64,000 bases of DNA, taken from assembly GCA_964036195.1 (NCBI GenBank), contig OZ038459.1:18907206-18971205 (forward strand). The letters run 5' to 3'. Made by a program: the position numbers and the translations under genes. Shown here piece after piece: positions 53,655-64,000 of the stretch. A model generated the notes under the pieces. That model saw only the letters and a list, made by a program, of their open reading frames with translations, was not told the DNA's origin and did not search any database. This DNA comes from Sphaerolaimus hirsutus. Lineage: Eukaryota; Nematoda; Chromadorea; Monhysterida; Sphaerolaimidae. Each line of letters starts with the position of its first letter. Position 1 is the stretch's first letter.

Positions 53655-55312
53655 CTGCAGCGGGTGTTGTTAATTACATCAAAAATGGAAATTAGGATAT
53701 CAATTTTAATTGTCCCTACCAATTTCGATATCATTTTTAATTGACCGGCAATACCTTAATTTTTGTCATGTTGTTTCCCAGATATTCCATAAAATTCTGT
53801 ATTTTATTCATATTTTTATGCTGCTACTTTTTGATAAAGTCCCCTTTCATTGGGTGTGTTATCAGAAATATGTCACTTTCCTTTTATGTGAAAACTTACT
53901 TAAACAGAAAAACTTTCATTGGGTTATTTAGGTTTCTTTTGTAAATGGATAAATTGTTAGTGCTCCTTTTCATTTATTGTAATTTACCTAAGTGCAACCT
54001 TGCAGAAACTCACTGTTCAAAATAATTCACAGGAAAATCAGATCCGATCATAAGGTCATCCCTCGAAAAGCGCCAATAGTTATTTGGTGTTTCGCCCGCA
54101 TAACCTGTTATGTTTACACGCCAGAGTGAAGATGGGAAGGTTTATTTGGACATACACCCCGGGGGGAATATTATTTCTCTTGCAAATTTTGAGGGGGGCT
54201 TATTCCAAGGGTTGATTATTTCGCCAGAAATTCTACGAAATTCCATTATTGTTCGTAACATACTCAGACGCAGAAAAATCCCACAAAAACATTGATAGTT
54301 TGTGGAATGAATCGACAGAAACATGCTTGGAAAATTTTGAAATTGGAATAGTAATTTCGCTCCTTGAATTATCCCCCCAAATGGTACTACCTCCTCTGAA
54401 AGTCTTACAAAAAATGATTCCACAGCGGAATTATTCGAGCAAATACGGTAGTTACAAGCACAATTTTAATTATGAACAATACCCTATTTCCTCGAATTAA
54501 CCCCCCCCCCCCACGAATTGAGCCCCCCCCCCCCTCGAAATACCCCAATTGAGTGCTAAGAGAATGTAGATGACAAAACTGCAGTTTGTCATACATGGGA
54601 ACCAGAACACATGTTAAAAACCGTGAATGAGTTGTATTAGTGCATGTATTCCATCGTCTAGTTACTTATATCTTTCGATAGACGCTTATACACATCTCTG
54701 TTATTATTGAATTTCGCTACGTCTGAGTTCCATATTACCTCGAAATACCCCCATGGGGGTTTATTATTTCGCCAGCAAAATTTGAGGGGGGGTAATTCGT
54801 GGGGGGTTATTCGAGGGGGGGTTATTATTTCGTCAGAAATTTTCGTAAGGATCGTAGTAAATACTGTATATCCTTGAATAAGTCCTCCCCCTTGAACGGC
54901 ACCTCTAATAGAACGGCAGGTAAAAAAGTTGACGAAAAAAAATAGAACGGCGCTCTTCTATTAGAACAAATACGGTAGCAGTAAAATATACATCATGTAC
55001 ATTGCATGCATGACGTGTTTATTACAAACATGACGTACATCATTCCGAAGGGGGGGGGGTATTTCGAGGGGGAGTCTATCATTTCCCCAGCCCTACTGAA
55101 ATGATCTATGAACTGAAATAGTCCATGAACTACCGTATTATCTCAAGATACCGCCATGGGGGTTTATTATTTCGCCAGTAAAATTTTGTTGTTTTTTTTG
55201 GGGGGGGGGTTATTCGAGGGGGGTTATTATTTCGTCAGAAATTTTCGTAAGGATCGTAGTAAATAGTAGGCATTTGTGTACCCAAAACAGGTAATAAATG
55301 TGTCCAAACAGG

Positions 55313-56192
55313 GTACCGTATTACCTCGAAATACCCCCAGGGCGTTTACTTTTTCGCCAGCAAAATTTGAGGGGGGGATAATTCGAGGGGGGGGGGTATA
55401 TTATTTCGCCAGAAATTTTCGGAAATTCCCCATACTCGGACGTAGAAAAATCGAACAATCACATAGATGTATATGTCTTTATAGGTATATATAACTGTAT
55501 ATATACACATATACCCTTCCCTAACATCACTCAATCTTCAGTTTTAACGTGTGTTCTGCATTGTACAGATCACAAACTGCGGTATTTGTCATGTACGTTC
55601 TCTTTACACTCAATGTTAGGGGGGGGGGTATTTCGAGGGGGGGGGGGGGGGTTATTATTTCCTCTACCGAATTTTAGGGGGGGTATTTCGAGGGGGGGGG
55701 TTAATTCAAGAGGGGATAATTCGAGGTAATACGGTATATTTGAACATAAAAACGTAGATACCGTATTACCTCGAATTATCCCCCCCCCTTGAATTAACCC
55801 CCCCCCCTCGAAATACCCCCCCTAAATTTCGGCTGAGGAAATAATAAACCCCCCCCTCGAAATACCCCCCCCTAAAATTAGGTGTAACGTGAACGTACAT
55901 GACAATACCGCAGTTTGTAATCTGTACTATGCAGAACAAACGTTAAAACTGATGATTAAGTGACGTTAGGGAACAGTTTTTGTGTATATACAGTAATATA
56001 TGCCTATAAACACATATAAATCTATGTGATTGTTCGATTTTTCTACGTCTGCGTATGGGGAATTTCCGAAAATTTTTGGCGAAATAATAGACCCCCCCCC
56101 TCGAATAAACCCCCCCCCTCGAATTATCCCCCCTCAAATTTTGCTGGCGAAATAATAAACCCCCTGGGGGTATTTCGAGGTAATACGGTAGC
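55313..56192. repeat. 0.88 kb inverted repeat made of two family F copies
   Basis: 55313-55736 and 55757-56192 are inverted copies sharing an interior (TCGAACAATCACATAGAT, CTGCATTGTACAGATC and so on), separated by about 20 bp. The arms have diverged by small changes and homopolymer length, more than the foldback at 51693-52824. Confidence 0.7.
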
Positions 56193-56366
56193 TAAACAAA
56201 CTGGTCTATGCGTAGCTGTAATGTCAACTAGCGGTAACAAAGTACATCATGTGAAAAGATTGCATACATGATGTACATCATTTCGGGGGGGGGGGGTATT
56301 TCGAGGGGGGGTAATTCGAGGGGGGGGGGGTTATTTCAAGAGAGGAAATACGGTATTTACTGTTCA

Positions 56367-56600
56367 AGGGTATTCACAAGATTTCGATCGAGTTTTGAAA
56401 TGGGAACCATCAAAACTAGCTTGGGTGGCACCACTGTTGTTTGAGATCGAAAAATGTGTGATTATTTAAAAATATTTATTTACCAAGTACAAAAGTGTGT
56501 ATAAAATAAAATGCATATGACCAACCTATGCTTAGGTATCCTGTGGCTGTGCCATCAGTGGAGTTCATATTGGTTGATCCAAATTTTGTCCACTGAAATA
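56367..56600 (+). CDS. Candidate exon pair, unknown gene (low confidence)
   Basis: An open stretch DFDRVLKWEPSKLAWVAPLL between GTTCAAG| and AAAT|GTGTGA, then after CTTAG| a second stretch (YPVAVPSVEFILVDPNFVH) ending TGA with AATAAA overlapping the next bases. The phases of the two do not obviously join. It could be a distal Tudor-gene or unrelated exon, or chance. Confidence 0.2.
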
Positions 56601-56792
56601 AAATGATTTCCAAACATCAAGATTTCACAAGAGCAACCCTACAACCTACAATTTAGATTCCAAAAATGACTTATTCTCAGAAACAAAGATAAAATATTAT
56701 CTCAGAAAAAAGAAAATTGAATATTTCCGGAAAAACATGAAAAAATATGCATACCGAGTAATCCAGGAGTTTCATATACATAACATATTTCT

Positions 56793-57105
56793 CCAAATAG
56801 AATGGCATACCTCTAATAGAAAGGCAGAGGGGGCTTATTTACATAGAATGGCAAGTTTCGGCTCTTTTGATACTCATGAAAAAATAGAACGGCAGCCTCC
56901 AATAGTACGGCAGGTAGCAATTTCCAAAACCGGCACACTTCCGTCTTCCGCATATAATTGTTGCTGCCGCAGACTGCCGTTCAATTGGAGGGTGCCGTTC
57001 TACTTTTTTCGAGACTGCAAAGACATGGCAAAAATTGTCGTTCTACTGAATTGGAGGAATTCTGTAAGAGGTATGCCATTCAATTAAAAGAAATACGGTA
57101 ATTGA
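56793..57105. mobile_element. Family K element
   Basis: Starts AATAGAATGGCATACCTCTAA and ends TAAAAGAAATACGGTA. AGAACGGCAGCCTCCAATAG and its complement CGTTCAATTGGAGGGTGCCG form internal inverted repeats. Confidence 0.6.
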
Positions 57106-57353
57106 AGCCTTGTAATGTAACTTCGATAATTTTGTGTGCGAAAATGCAACTAGAGCATTACGGTTAGGCTTAGTGATGTGAAACGCGCCAGAACTTTGGC
57201 GCCAAGCGCCAAGAGCGCCATGGGCGAATGGCGCCAGAGCAAAATGGCGCCAAGCGCCAGAAGTGCCATAACGATTTTTGCTTTGGCGCTAGCGCCAAGC
57301 ACCAGCGCCAGGCATTTTGTTCCTCGCGCCGCTTTTCATGGGCATGGCGCCAC

Positions 57354-58640
57354 TAACGATGGCAAAAAAACATTCGAAAATTCGAAAACATTTTCGAATT
57401 TTCGAATTTTTTCGGAATTTTCGAATTTTTATTCCACCCCTGAAAAAAAACACTTAAAAATCGATTTTTTTCGAAAATTCGATAATAATTTTCGAATTTT
57501 TCAGGGAATTCAAGTCCACAAAACGCATTCTTACATTACCAATAAATTGAACCTGAACCAATCATAAATTTTCCCCGTTAAAAAAGCTTGAAATTAAAAT
57601 TTCTCAGCCGTGAACAGTTTTCACTTTTATTAAATGTGATAATTCAATCATCATTTGATATGAGGTGCGTCTGAAAAACAGTAATGTCAAGATGAAAAAC
57701 GTCAAAAAGCGTTGAAATGGTGTCCATGGTGGACCTGACAGATCCATTGAGGAATGCACCCAGCATACTGATGTTGAGTGGTTGAGATACTTCTGATAAA
57801 ACAGACACCACTCAGTCAAAAAATTGGTCTTGAGTTGCTGTTGCAAGTTGTTGAACTGTCCGAAAAGTCCATCAGTTGCCACTTCCAGTTCCAGATTCTG
57901 TAAAATGCCCTGTAGAATGTCAAATGTCAAGCAAAGTGTCAAAGTTGTGGAAAATGCTCTGGATAATGGCAAACTTACTTGTGCAAAATTTACTAAACTA
58001 TACCAAATTACAGTGAAAATACCATGTTTCACCGAAATACCCACTCAGAGGGTTTATCTTTTCAGAGTGGACACTCAGACCTGGTGCCAGTTTCACAAAA
58101 TGAGAAGTGAAATGGCAAAGACAAAGTAAAAGAGCAAAGGCGAAGTAATTTCTCTGGCTTAATTAAAAAGTAAATGGCTTAATAAAAAATAAAAAAAAGT
58201 AATTTCTCGTCACTTTTGCCATTTGACTTGCTGTTTCACTTCGCCATCGCGCTTTTACTGTGTCTTTTCCATCTCACTTCTCACTGCTCATTTTGCTGAA
58301 CTGGCCCCTGGGGGTAAATATTTTGAGGGGAAGGGGATAATTTGAGGGAGGTGGGGGTATTTAGAACAAATACAGTGAGTTTAAAAAGTGATCCAAACAT
58401 GAAAACAGCCCAAATACTGTTTTTAAAGCTTCAATTTCAATATTTTTCCAAAAATTTCGAAAATTATTTGAAAAAAATTGGAAAACTACCTAGCCAAAAA
58501 ATTCAAAAATTCAAAAATTCGAAAATTAAATTCAACATTCGTAAATTAATTGAAGGAAAAATTCGAAAATTCGAAAATTCATTTTGGAAAAAAACACATG
58601 AAAATTGAAATACTTTTTTTCGGGGGGTTTGCCATCGTTA
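57354..58640. mobile_element. hAT-like element family L, 1287 bp, with captured sequence
   Basis: TAACGATGGCAAA and TTTGCCATCGTTA ends with a perfect 8-bp duplication GGCGCCAC (57346-57353 and 58641-58648). Subterminal AATTTTCGAATTTTCG repeats. The interior holds unique sequence (57604-57890), a partial family A copy (about 57893-57965) and a family H copy (58083-58312). A 146-codon minus frame (57604-58044) crosses these and resembles no transposase. Confidence 0.8.
58083..58312. mobile_element. Family H element nested in family L
   Basis: CCTGGTGCCAGTTTCACAAAA at the left and CATTTTGCTGAACTGGCCCC at the right. The interior AGTGAAATGGCAAAG words occur in both orientations. Confidence 0.65.
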
Positions 58641-58954
58641 GGCGCCACAGCAAAAAAGCGCCATGGCGCTTTTACATCAGTAGTCAGGCTTAGCGATTGT
58701 GAAGAGCGTTATGCCCGGATTTCGGAAACGCGCTACACTGCGTTTCAATCACAAATGTGAAACGCATGTAACGCCAGGTTCGAAATCGCCAAAAATAGAA
58801 GAAAAAATCCTAAAAATAAGTACCGTATTTCTGCTAATTAGAGGGCCCCCACTATTTTTTCCGTCGACTTTTTACCCGCCCTTCTAAGGCAGACGCCCTT
58901 CTATTTCGTCGCCATTTTTTCAGCCAAGGTATTCGAATGTGTTACAGTGGCCCT

Positions 58955-59143
58955 GCGCACACTAGTTTTCACACCAGATTTGGAAAACTCATAAATGAGC
59001 TTTAAACGTGTTTGAGTTTTCCACAATAGTCATTTTTGATCTACGTCAACTGTAGTTGATGACTACCTCATTGTAGAAAACTCAAATGCGTTCAAAGCTG
59101 GTTTATGAGTTTCCGAAATTTTGTGCAAAAACTAGTGTGCGCA
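58955..59143. mobile_element. MITE family M
   Basis: TGCGCACACTAGTTTTCACAC and GTGCAAAAACTAGTGTGCGCA ends enclose paired AACTCATAAATGAGC/AAAACTCAAATGCG blocks. Similar fragments occur at about 24700, 25010-25130, 30860-30920, 32290-32460 and 35540-35640. Confidence 0.65.
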
Positions 59144-59315
59144 GCGCTCAAAGGCGATTCCGTAATTTACAGTGGTTGCAGTGAGAACGCCCTCCGTGGA
59201 CAGCGCATAAAGCACTGGATACGTGTAAGCGTGAGCTATTCGGCTGCCACTCAATATTTCGTCACACTCTTGCCAACTCTGTGCCCTGAGTTTTGCGTTT
59301 AAAATGTGGTCAGTG

Positions 59316-60391
59316 TACCGTATTTCTCCGTGTAAACCGCCCGGGCATTATACAAAACCAAGGCACTAATCAGCAACCTTTTTTAAACTTGTATAACGCT
59401 CGGTCGTTAAATCATTGGGAGGGGGGGGGCGTTATTCACGGCAACTTTTTGCCTAAATATTTGCATACCGTTTTTCCTCGAAATACCCCCCCCCCCTCAA
59501 AATGGGCACTATGTATTTGTGGTCCGGGAAATGCATAACAGAAGTTCAAAACACAAAACAAAACAAGTTCAAGCTGTATAATCCAGAGTTGCGAAAGCGT
59601 ATTTACGCTTACCCGAAATACCCGGGTAAATGGGTATTTATATTTACGCTTACGCTTACGCTTTCATAAAATACCCATACGCTTTATTACGCTTTCCCGG
59701 CCGAAATACCCGGGTACTAAAAGCGTAAAAAACGTTTCACACATTGCAGTTTTACGCTTTTGAAAAAGCGTAAAACCACAAAAAAAAAGAAAGTGAACGA
59801 GAAGCGAACGAGGAGGCGTACTAAAAAAATGACTGCGTGCGTGCAATAATGCACTGAACATAGCGGCACATGTAAAAAATGTCTTGCAACACAAATGTCT
59901 GGTGAAATTTGTGCTGTCAAGCATGCTTTATATTAGGAATATTGGGTGCAATTTAGGATTACGACAACGAATTTTTCACCGTCGACAGGACTTAGTCTGA
60001 GTTAGAAGGTGAAGCATTTTCTGGGGGGGTGGCTGAGTGTCTGGGTTTCTGGGAATCAATAGGTAGCTGAGCCTCAGGAGGATCGATAGCTGAGCAACCT
60101 CTGGGATAAAAAGTTGGGTTTGGGCATTTTATTTGGGCAACCCACAATCCCCCTACTAGACTGCTCAACAGCAAGACCACTTCATAAAAATTTTTTACGC
60201 TTACGCTTTTTTTTACGCTTTCCTAGGTATTTTAAAAATACCTTACGCTTACAGTATCCACACTCAAAATTTGGAAAGTGTATTTACGCTTACGCTTACG
60301 CTTTCCAAAAATACCTGTATTTTAACAACTCTGGTATAATCCCCGGGCATTGTGCACAGGCCAGGGGCGGTTTACACAGAGAAATGCGGTA
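59316..60391. mobile_element. Family F-like element carrying a nested family D element
   Basis: TACCGTATTTCTCCGTGTAAAC at the left and GGTTTACACAGAGAAATGCGGTA at the right are an inverted pair. Another family F fragment (59465-59545) and the complete D element lie within. Confidence 0.6.
59584..60333. mobile_element. hAT-like element family D, 750 bp
   Basis: CAGAGTTGCGAAAGCG and TTTTAACAACTCTG ends with an 8-bp duplication GTATAATC (59576-59583 and 60334-60341). GCTTACGCTT words replace the ACTTACACTT of the copy at 19829-20636. A Pro-rich 62-codon minus frame (59992-60180) in the middle is unique to this copy. Confidence 0.85.
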
Positions 60392-60400
60392 GGTGAGAAC

Positions 60401-60594
60401 TAGGGTGTCAACTTTCCATTTTCCGTTTCTGTCTTTCCATGGAAAATGTTTTATCGTTTCGCTTTCTATTTTCCGGCAAGTGAAATTTTTTTTACCTTTT
60501 CGTTTCCCGGCAAGTGAAAAAATTTTACTTTTCCGTTTTCAGCAGAAAATTTTGTTACCTTTCCTGTTTCTGTAAAAAAAATTGTTACACCCTA
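60401..60594. mobile_element. hAT-like MITE family N
   Basis: TAGGGTGTCAACTTTCCA at the left and AAATTGTTACACCCTA at the right; flanking 8-mers GTGAGAAC and GTGAGAAA differ by one base. Confidence 0.75.
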
Positions 60595-60602
60595 GTGAGA
60601 AA

Positions 60603-61060
60603 AGAATGGCGCGATAAAAACATTCCAATGGCATTACACTTAGCATGCGCAGTCATTTATGTCTTACGTTGGAAGCGGGCCAATGATAATTAAAGCATGC
60701 GATTTGTGTGGAAAGATGAAAACATTTATCATTGTGAACATCATTACATCAATTAATTGTGTTAATCTTTTATAAAAACTACATGCCTTTAAAATTGTTG
60801 GCACGCTTCCAGCATTAACCATGCGTGCAAGGTGTAAAGTCACTGGAGTTGGTATACATATTTATAACTTACCAGTCAAATCCATACAAATCACCAGTGA
60901 AGTAACAACTGTTCTCTATCATTGTTCTCTTAATATTGTCTGGTATATCTTTGCACATCTGATTAATCTCATTTCGGATATCTGATTAAGATTTAGGTGG
61001 ATATATCGTTTCCTTACATCTTCACCCCCCATTTAAATTTAAAACATCGAAGTAAATACA
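60603..61060. other. No gene recognised
   Basis: AT-rich unique sequence. Confidence 0.4.
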
Positions 61061-61061
61061 C

Positions 61062-61515
61062 CAGGGGGGCAGTTCCGCAAGTGGTAAAGTAAAAAAAATT
61101 TACTCTTCACTTGTCACTTTACTCTTTACTCTACAATTTACTTTTTACTTTATTCTTAATTTTCCACTGGTGGAACCCACACCAGGGGCAGTCTCAAAAT
61201 GTCAACTGTGTATCCAAATTTTATATTGTTGTTTTTTTGTATCCAGATCTTATGTTTTTGTATCCAGATCTTATGTTTTTGAATCCAAATATTATCAAAA
61301 AACATAAGATTTGGATACCAAAAAGATATCAGGATACAAAAAAAAAATTTTTTGGATACACAGTTGACACTTTGGGATAGCCCCCTGGTGCTACTTACAC
61401 AAGTGGAAAATGAAAGACTAAAGTAAAAAGTAGAGTAAAGAGTAAAGTGAAGAGTGAAGAGTAAAGTTTTCCTTTTTTACTTGTGGAACTGTACCACCTG
61501 TGGAACTGGCCCCAG
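61062..61515. mobile_element. Two nested foldback elements related to family A/H ends
   Basis: Outer: CCAGGGGGGCAGTTCCGCAAG and TGTGGAACTGGCCCCAGG, with AAAGTAAA/TTTACTCTTTACT words. Inner (about 61183-61386): ACCAGGGGCAGTCTCAAAATG and AGTTGACACTTTGGGATAGC, with CATAAGATTTGGATAC palindromes. All share the CCAGGGGCAGT-type terminus of family A. Confidence 0.65.
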
Positions 61516-61756
61516 GTAAGTAGGTAGATCATCCATTTTGCTATTCTCATTTAAAATTCTATTAAAAAATGCTATTCTCATTGTAGGCAACTTTGCTTTT
61601 TTTGGAAATTTTTTGTGCCTTTATCTTTTTGAAATATTTTTTTGTTAAAGTGCATGTGCATGCATATATGTATCCTGCTTGAGCATTATTGACAAAGACA
61701 TAAGTAAATTTGGAAGCATACTTTGCGGTCTGCCTAGTACAGTATCAACTTTTAAT

Positions 61757-62875
61757 ACCCAGTTAGCGTTCCAAAAATTGGCTGATTTTGAAAAATATAA
61801 TTAAATATAATCTCAGAAAATCTCTCTACAAATAAAATATCATTAAATCTCTCATGTCATTTGGAAAATATGGTTAAATCTCCCATGCCTGAAAAAATCT
61901 CAAAAAATCTCCCTGCTGGAATTTGAGTTTTATATGATATTTCAAGGTGTTTGGACAACACAGTGTAAATATGTATTCAATAAGCTCTACTGTGTTGCTT
62001 CAACAGTTTTTTTAAAATTACAAACAACTGAAACAACAATATAATTTTCAAAAAGAGTCATGTGAAACAATGAAATGTCACAAATGTTACTTCAGCACTA
62101 TCTTCAAAGACATATTGTGCCACAAAGTCTTTTCACTCAAATTCAAACACATATTTGTCACAACTGAGGTCTGGCTGAAAAGTTGCTCTGCACTAGCAGC
62201 ACTTCAAGGTATACAGAGTACATTCAGCCCAAAATGTCGGATGGATGATGATGGTAATGATGGGCTGCTTGATTGTTCTGGCAGCAGAACTTACCAAACA
62301 ATGACATCTCCCTCTGAAACCTCAGAATTCACTGAATTTTCACTTTCAATGATTTTACCATTCAAATTTTATCTCTTGTTTTCCAAAGTTGCAAAAACAT
62401 ACTTGTTTTCTAAAAAACTGTACACTCAAGTTTACTGAGTAAATATGTTCGCATTTCGCTGAAAAACTACCTGTACTCACTTTCATATATATACTTTTTG
62501 ATACTACCTAATCAAGTACAGAAGATGTATTTCAGGTATATCTTTATGTAAGCTTTTTCAAGGCATAAAAGGAAAAAAATGGCCAAATATAAATAAGCAC
62601 ATGTAAAGCCAAAGATGGAAAAAAGCATGGATTGTAGAAGATTTGAAGGTGAAAATGGGCAAAAAAGTATGAAAATTGGGGCAAATCTTGCAAAAAGATA
62701 ACTTCAGAGAGATTTTTTTATATTTTCTCCCACAGCAATAAAAAATATGTCAAATTAAATCTCTCTGAAAAATTGAAGAAATATAAATATAATTAAATGG
62801 CTATTTAATTATATTTTCTGAGATTTTTTAAATATGAATTTCCCAGAGATTTTTAGAACGCTATACCCAGTTTAA
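61757..62875. mobile_element. Probable hAT-like element of about 1.1 kb
   Basis: CCCAGTTAGCGTTCCAAAAAT at the left and ATTTTTAGAACGCTATACCCAG at the right, with TTTAATAC and TTTAAATA outside. AATCTCTCTGA and AATATAATTAAAT words occur near both ends. A 122-codon plus frame (62070-62438) and a minus-strand GTAAGT donor near 62293 lie inside, but no known domain is seen. Confidence 0.45.
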
Positions 62876-63273
62876 ATACAGTAAAAGTCTGCAGAAGTCT
62901 GTCCTAAATAACAATAAGAAATGTAGGATTTTCAAAATGCCAAACCTGATGGCGATGGGATAATTAATGATGCCGCAAAATAACAGCTTACTGAAATTAT
63001 TAAAATAGAAATAGTATAACCACAATTCATTTTCACTTTAGTCATTAGATGGTTTTTGAAAAAGTTGTTTCCTTTCATGCATCACACATTTCTATTTAGG
63101 GCAGTAAAAAGACAGCAGAATGCGAAAGCTGTGCTTGTTTTAAGAAGTGCTCAGATTTGTGACCCGCACTTATCTGTGATAGATGTTCCTGTAAATATGA
63201 ATGGTCACAGTTGCCATGGTGCACATTAATCCTACAGCAGTATCCCGCCCTTGAACAGTGCCCCACAGATAAC
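62876..63273. other. No gene recognised
   Basis: Unique AT-rich sequence with a weak minus-strand frame only. Confidence 0.35.
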
Positions 63274-63500
63274 GATGGCAAACCCTCCAAAAAAAAGTAT
63301 TTAAATTTTTAAGTGTTTTTTCCAAAATGAATTTTCGAATTTTCGAATTTTTCCTGACATTAATTTTCGAATTTCGAATTAAATTTTCGAATTTTTGAAT
63401 TTTCGAAAATTTTTTGGCAATTTTCGAATTTTTTGGGCTATTTTTCGAATTTTTTCAAATAATTTTCAAATTTTTTTTGGAAAAATATCGAATCTGAAGC
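63274..63500. mobile_element. Family L fragment
   Basis: AACGATGGCAAACCC at the left and AATTTTCGAATTTTTTCC-type repeats as in 57354-58640. No right end found. Confidence 0.6.
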
Positions 63501-63620
63501 TTTAAACGCAGAATTTGGACTGTTTTGGAAGTGGGTGACACACTGAGTGTACTCAGTGCATACAGTGCTAACTTCACAAGATATGGTTACTTCTCAAACC
63601 AATACTCGAAACCACTCTTA

Positions 63621-63810
63621 TACTCCAGCGACATTACACCTTACAATGAAATCTACCATATCCTATCTGAATAAAAGGACAAACATAACATTTTTTAAAT
63701 TATATTTATCAAATTGCTTTGATAAATATGATGATTTTTTTTAAATTTTGGTTCTTTTATTCAGATGCGATGTGGTAGATTTCATTGTAAGGTGTGATGT
63801 GGCTGGAGTA
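63621..63810. repeat. Short inverted repeat, about 70-bp arms
   Basis: TACTCCAGCGACATTACACC pairs with GGTGTGATGTGGCTGGAGTA, and AATGAAATCTACCATATC with GATGTGGTAGATTTCATT, so the arms fold with mismatches around an AT-rich loop. MITE or small hairpin RNA source; undetermined. Confidence 0.6.
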
Positions 63811-63859
63811 TATCTTTGATCACATCCCTTTTACTTATAAATATGTGCAGTTCCTATGG

Positions 63860-64000
63860 GCAGTACCAGACACCTGTAAAATGCTCTGTGAAATGTCAAG
63901 TGTTATGCACATTGTCTAAAGTCATGGAAATGCTGTGGAAAATTTCAAATATGTTAGCCATTTTCCAGGGGATTTTCATAACTTTTGACACTTGCAAGAC
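63860..64000. mobile_element. MITE family A copy, cut by the window end
   Basis: GGGCAGTACCAGACACCTGTAAAATG at the left, then TGTCAAGTGTTATGCACA and ACTTTTGACACTTGCA. Confidence 0.6.

Larger units (their letters stand above)
52849..56356. repeat. Cluster of family F elements
   Basis: At least eight copies or fragments with ACCGTATT.CCTCGAAATACCCCC ends and TTATTATTTCGCCAG words: about 52849-53240, 53260-53400, 54482-54560, 54733-54865, 55132-55262, 55313-55736, 55757-56192 and 56285-56356. A family K fragment is at 54880-54975. Between them are short unique stretches. Long G or C runs are frequent. Confidence 0.7.
57175..58682. mobile_element. Family J element split by a hAT-like family L insertion
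   Basis: TTAGTGATGTGAAACGCGCC at the left and GGCGCTTTTACATCAGTAG at the right are the J ends. Everything between 57354 and 58640 was inserted later, as the duplicated GGCGCCAC shows. Confidence 0.65.

Noticed and set aside
57604-58044. 146-residue minus-strand gene
   Set aside because: The frame crosses a partial MITE and lies inside a hAT-like element; no domain or splice support.
59992-60180. Small Pro-rich membrane protein
   Set aside because: Located inside a family D element, absent from the other D copies, no homologue recognised.
62070-62438. 122-residue plus-strand gene
   Set aside because: Inside a probable transposon; Cys/Ser-rich but without a known motif, and the opposite strand has an equally plausible splice donor.

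Overview
The window is eukaryotic, and most likely from an invertebrate animal. It has spliced genes with short ancestral introns (60-67 bp), an animal-type Argonaute, an extended-Tudor-domain gene, a BEL/Pao retrotransposon with an envelope-like gene, and dozens of small hAT-like DNA elements. The species cannot be named from sequence alone. No tRNA, rRNA or CRISPR array was recognised. A run of 200 Ns (41592-41791) marks an assembly gap.

Layout. 1-4090 is intergenic and repeat-rich. 4091-15777 is one nearly intact BEL/Pao element on the minus strand, with 1.67 kb LTRs and gag, protease, RT, RNase H, integrase and an env-like reading frame. Its LTR carries a 345-codon open frame that runs through the primer-binding site into gag. 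15778-29618 is intergenic, mostly nested non-autonomous elements. 29619-46805 is a minus-strand Argonaute gene that I resolve into 25 exons. All junctions keep phase except around exons 2-4. The catalytic D-E-D-H and the MID 5'-phosphate pocket residues are present. 46806-47307 is a 0.5 kb gap between two divergent start codons. From 47308 a plus-strand multi-Tudor gene runs to at least 50732 (nine exons found, incomplete). 50733-64000 holds repeats, two long inverted repeats (about 1.1 kb and 0.9 kb) and a few weak candidate exons.

Main observations. (1) One MITE family forms three introns exactly, two in Argonaute and one in the Tudor gene. Its terminal GTGCC supplies the 5' splice site, and the duplicated target (ending CAG) supplies the 3' splice site. 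This is the signature of introners, that is, intron gain by transposition. (2) Argonaute and the Tudor gene are head to head and may share regulation. Proteins of these families cooperate in small-RNA pathways. (3) The retroelement LTR encodes a signal-peptide-bearing leader in frame with gag. (4) Several Argonaute introns use nearly pure C homopolymers as polypyrimidine tracts. (5) A long near-perfect palindrome beside these small-RNA genes could give long dsRNA.
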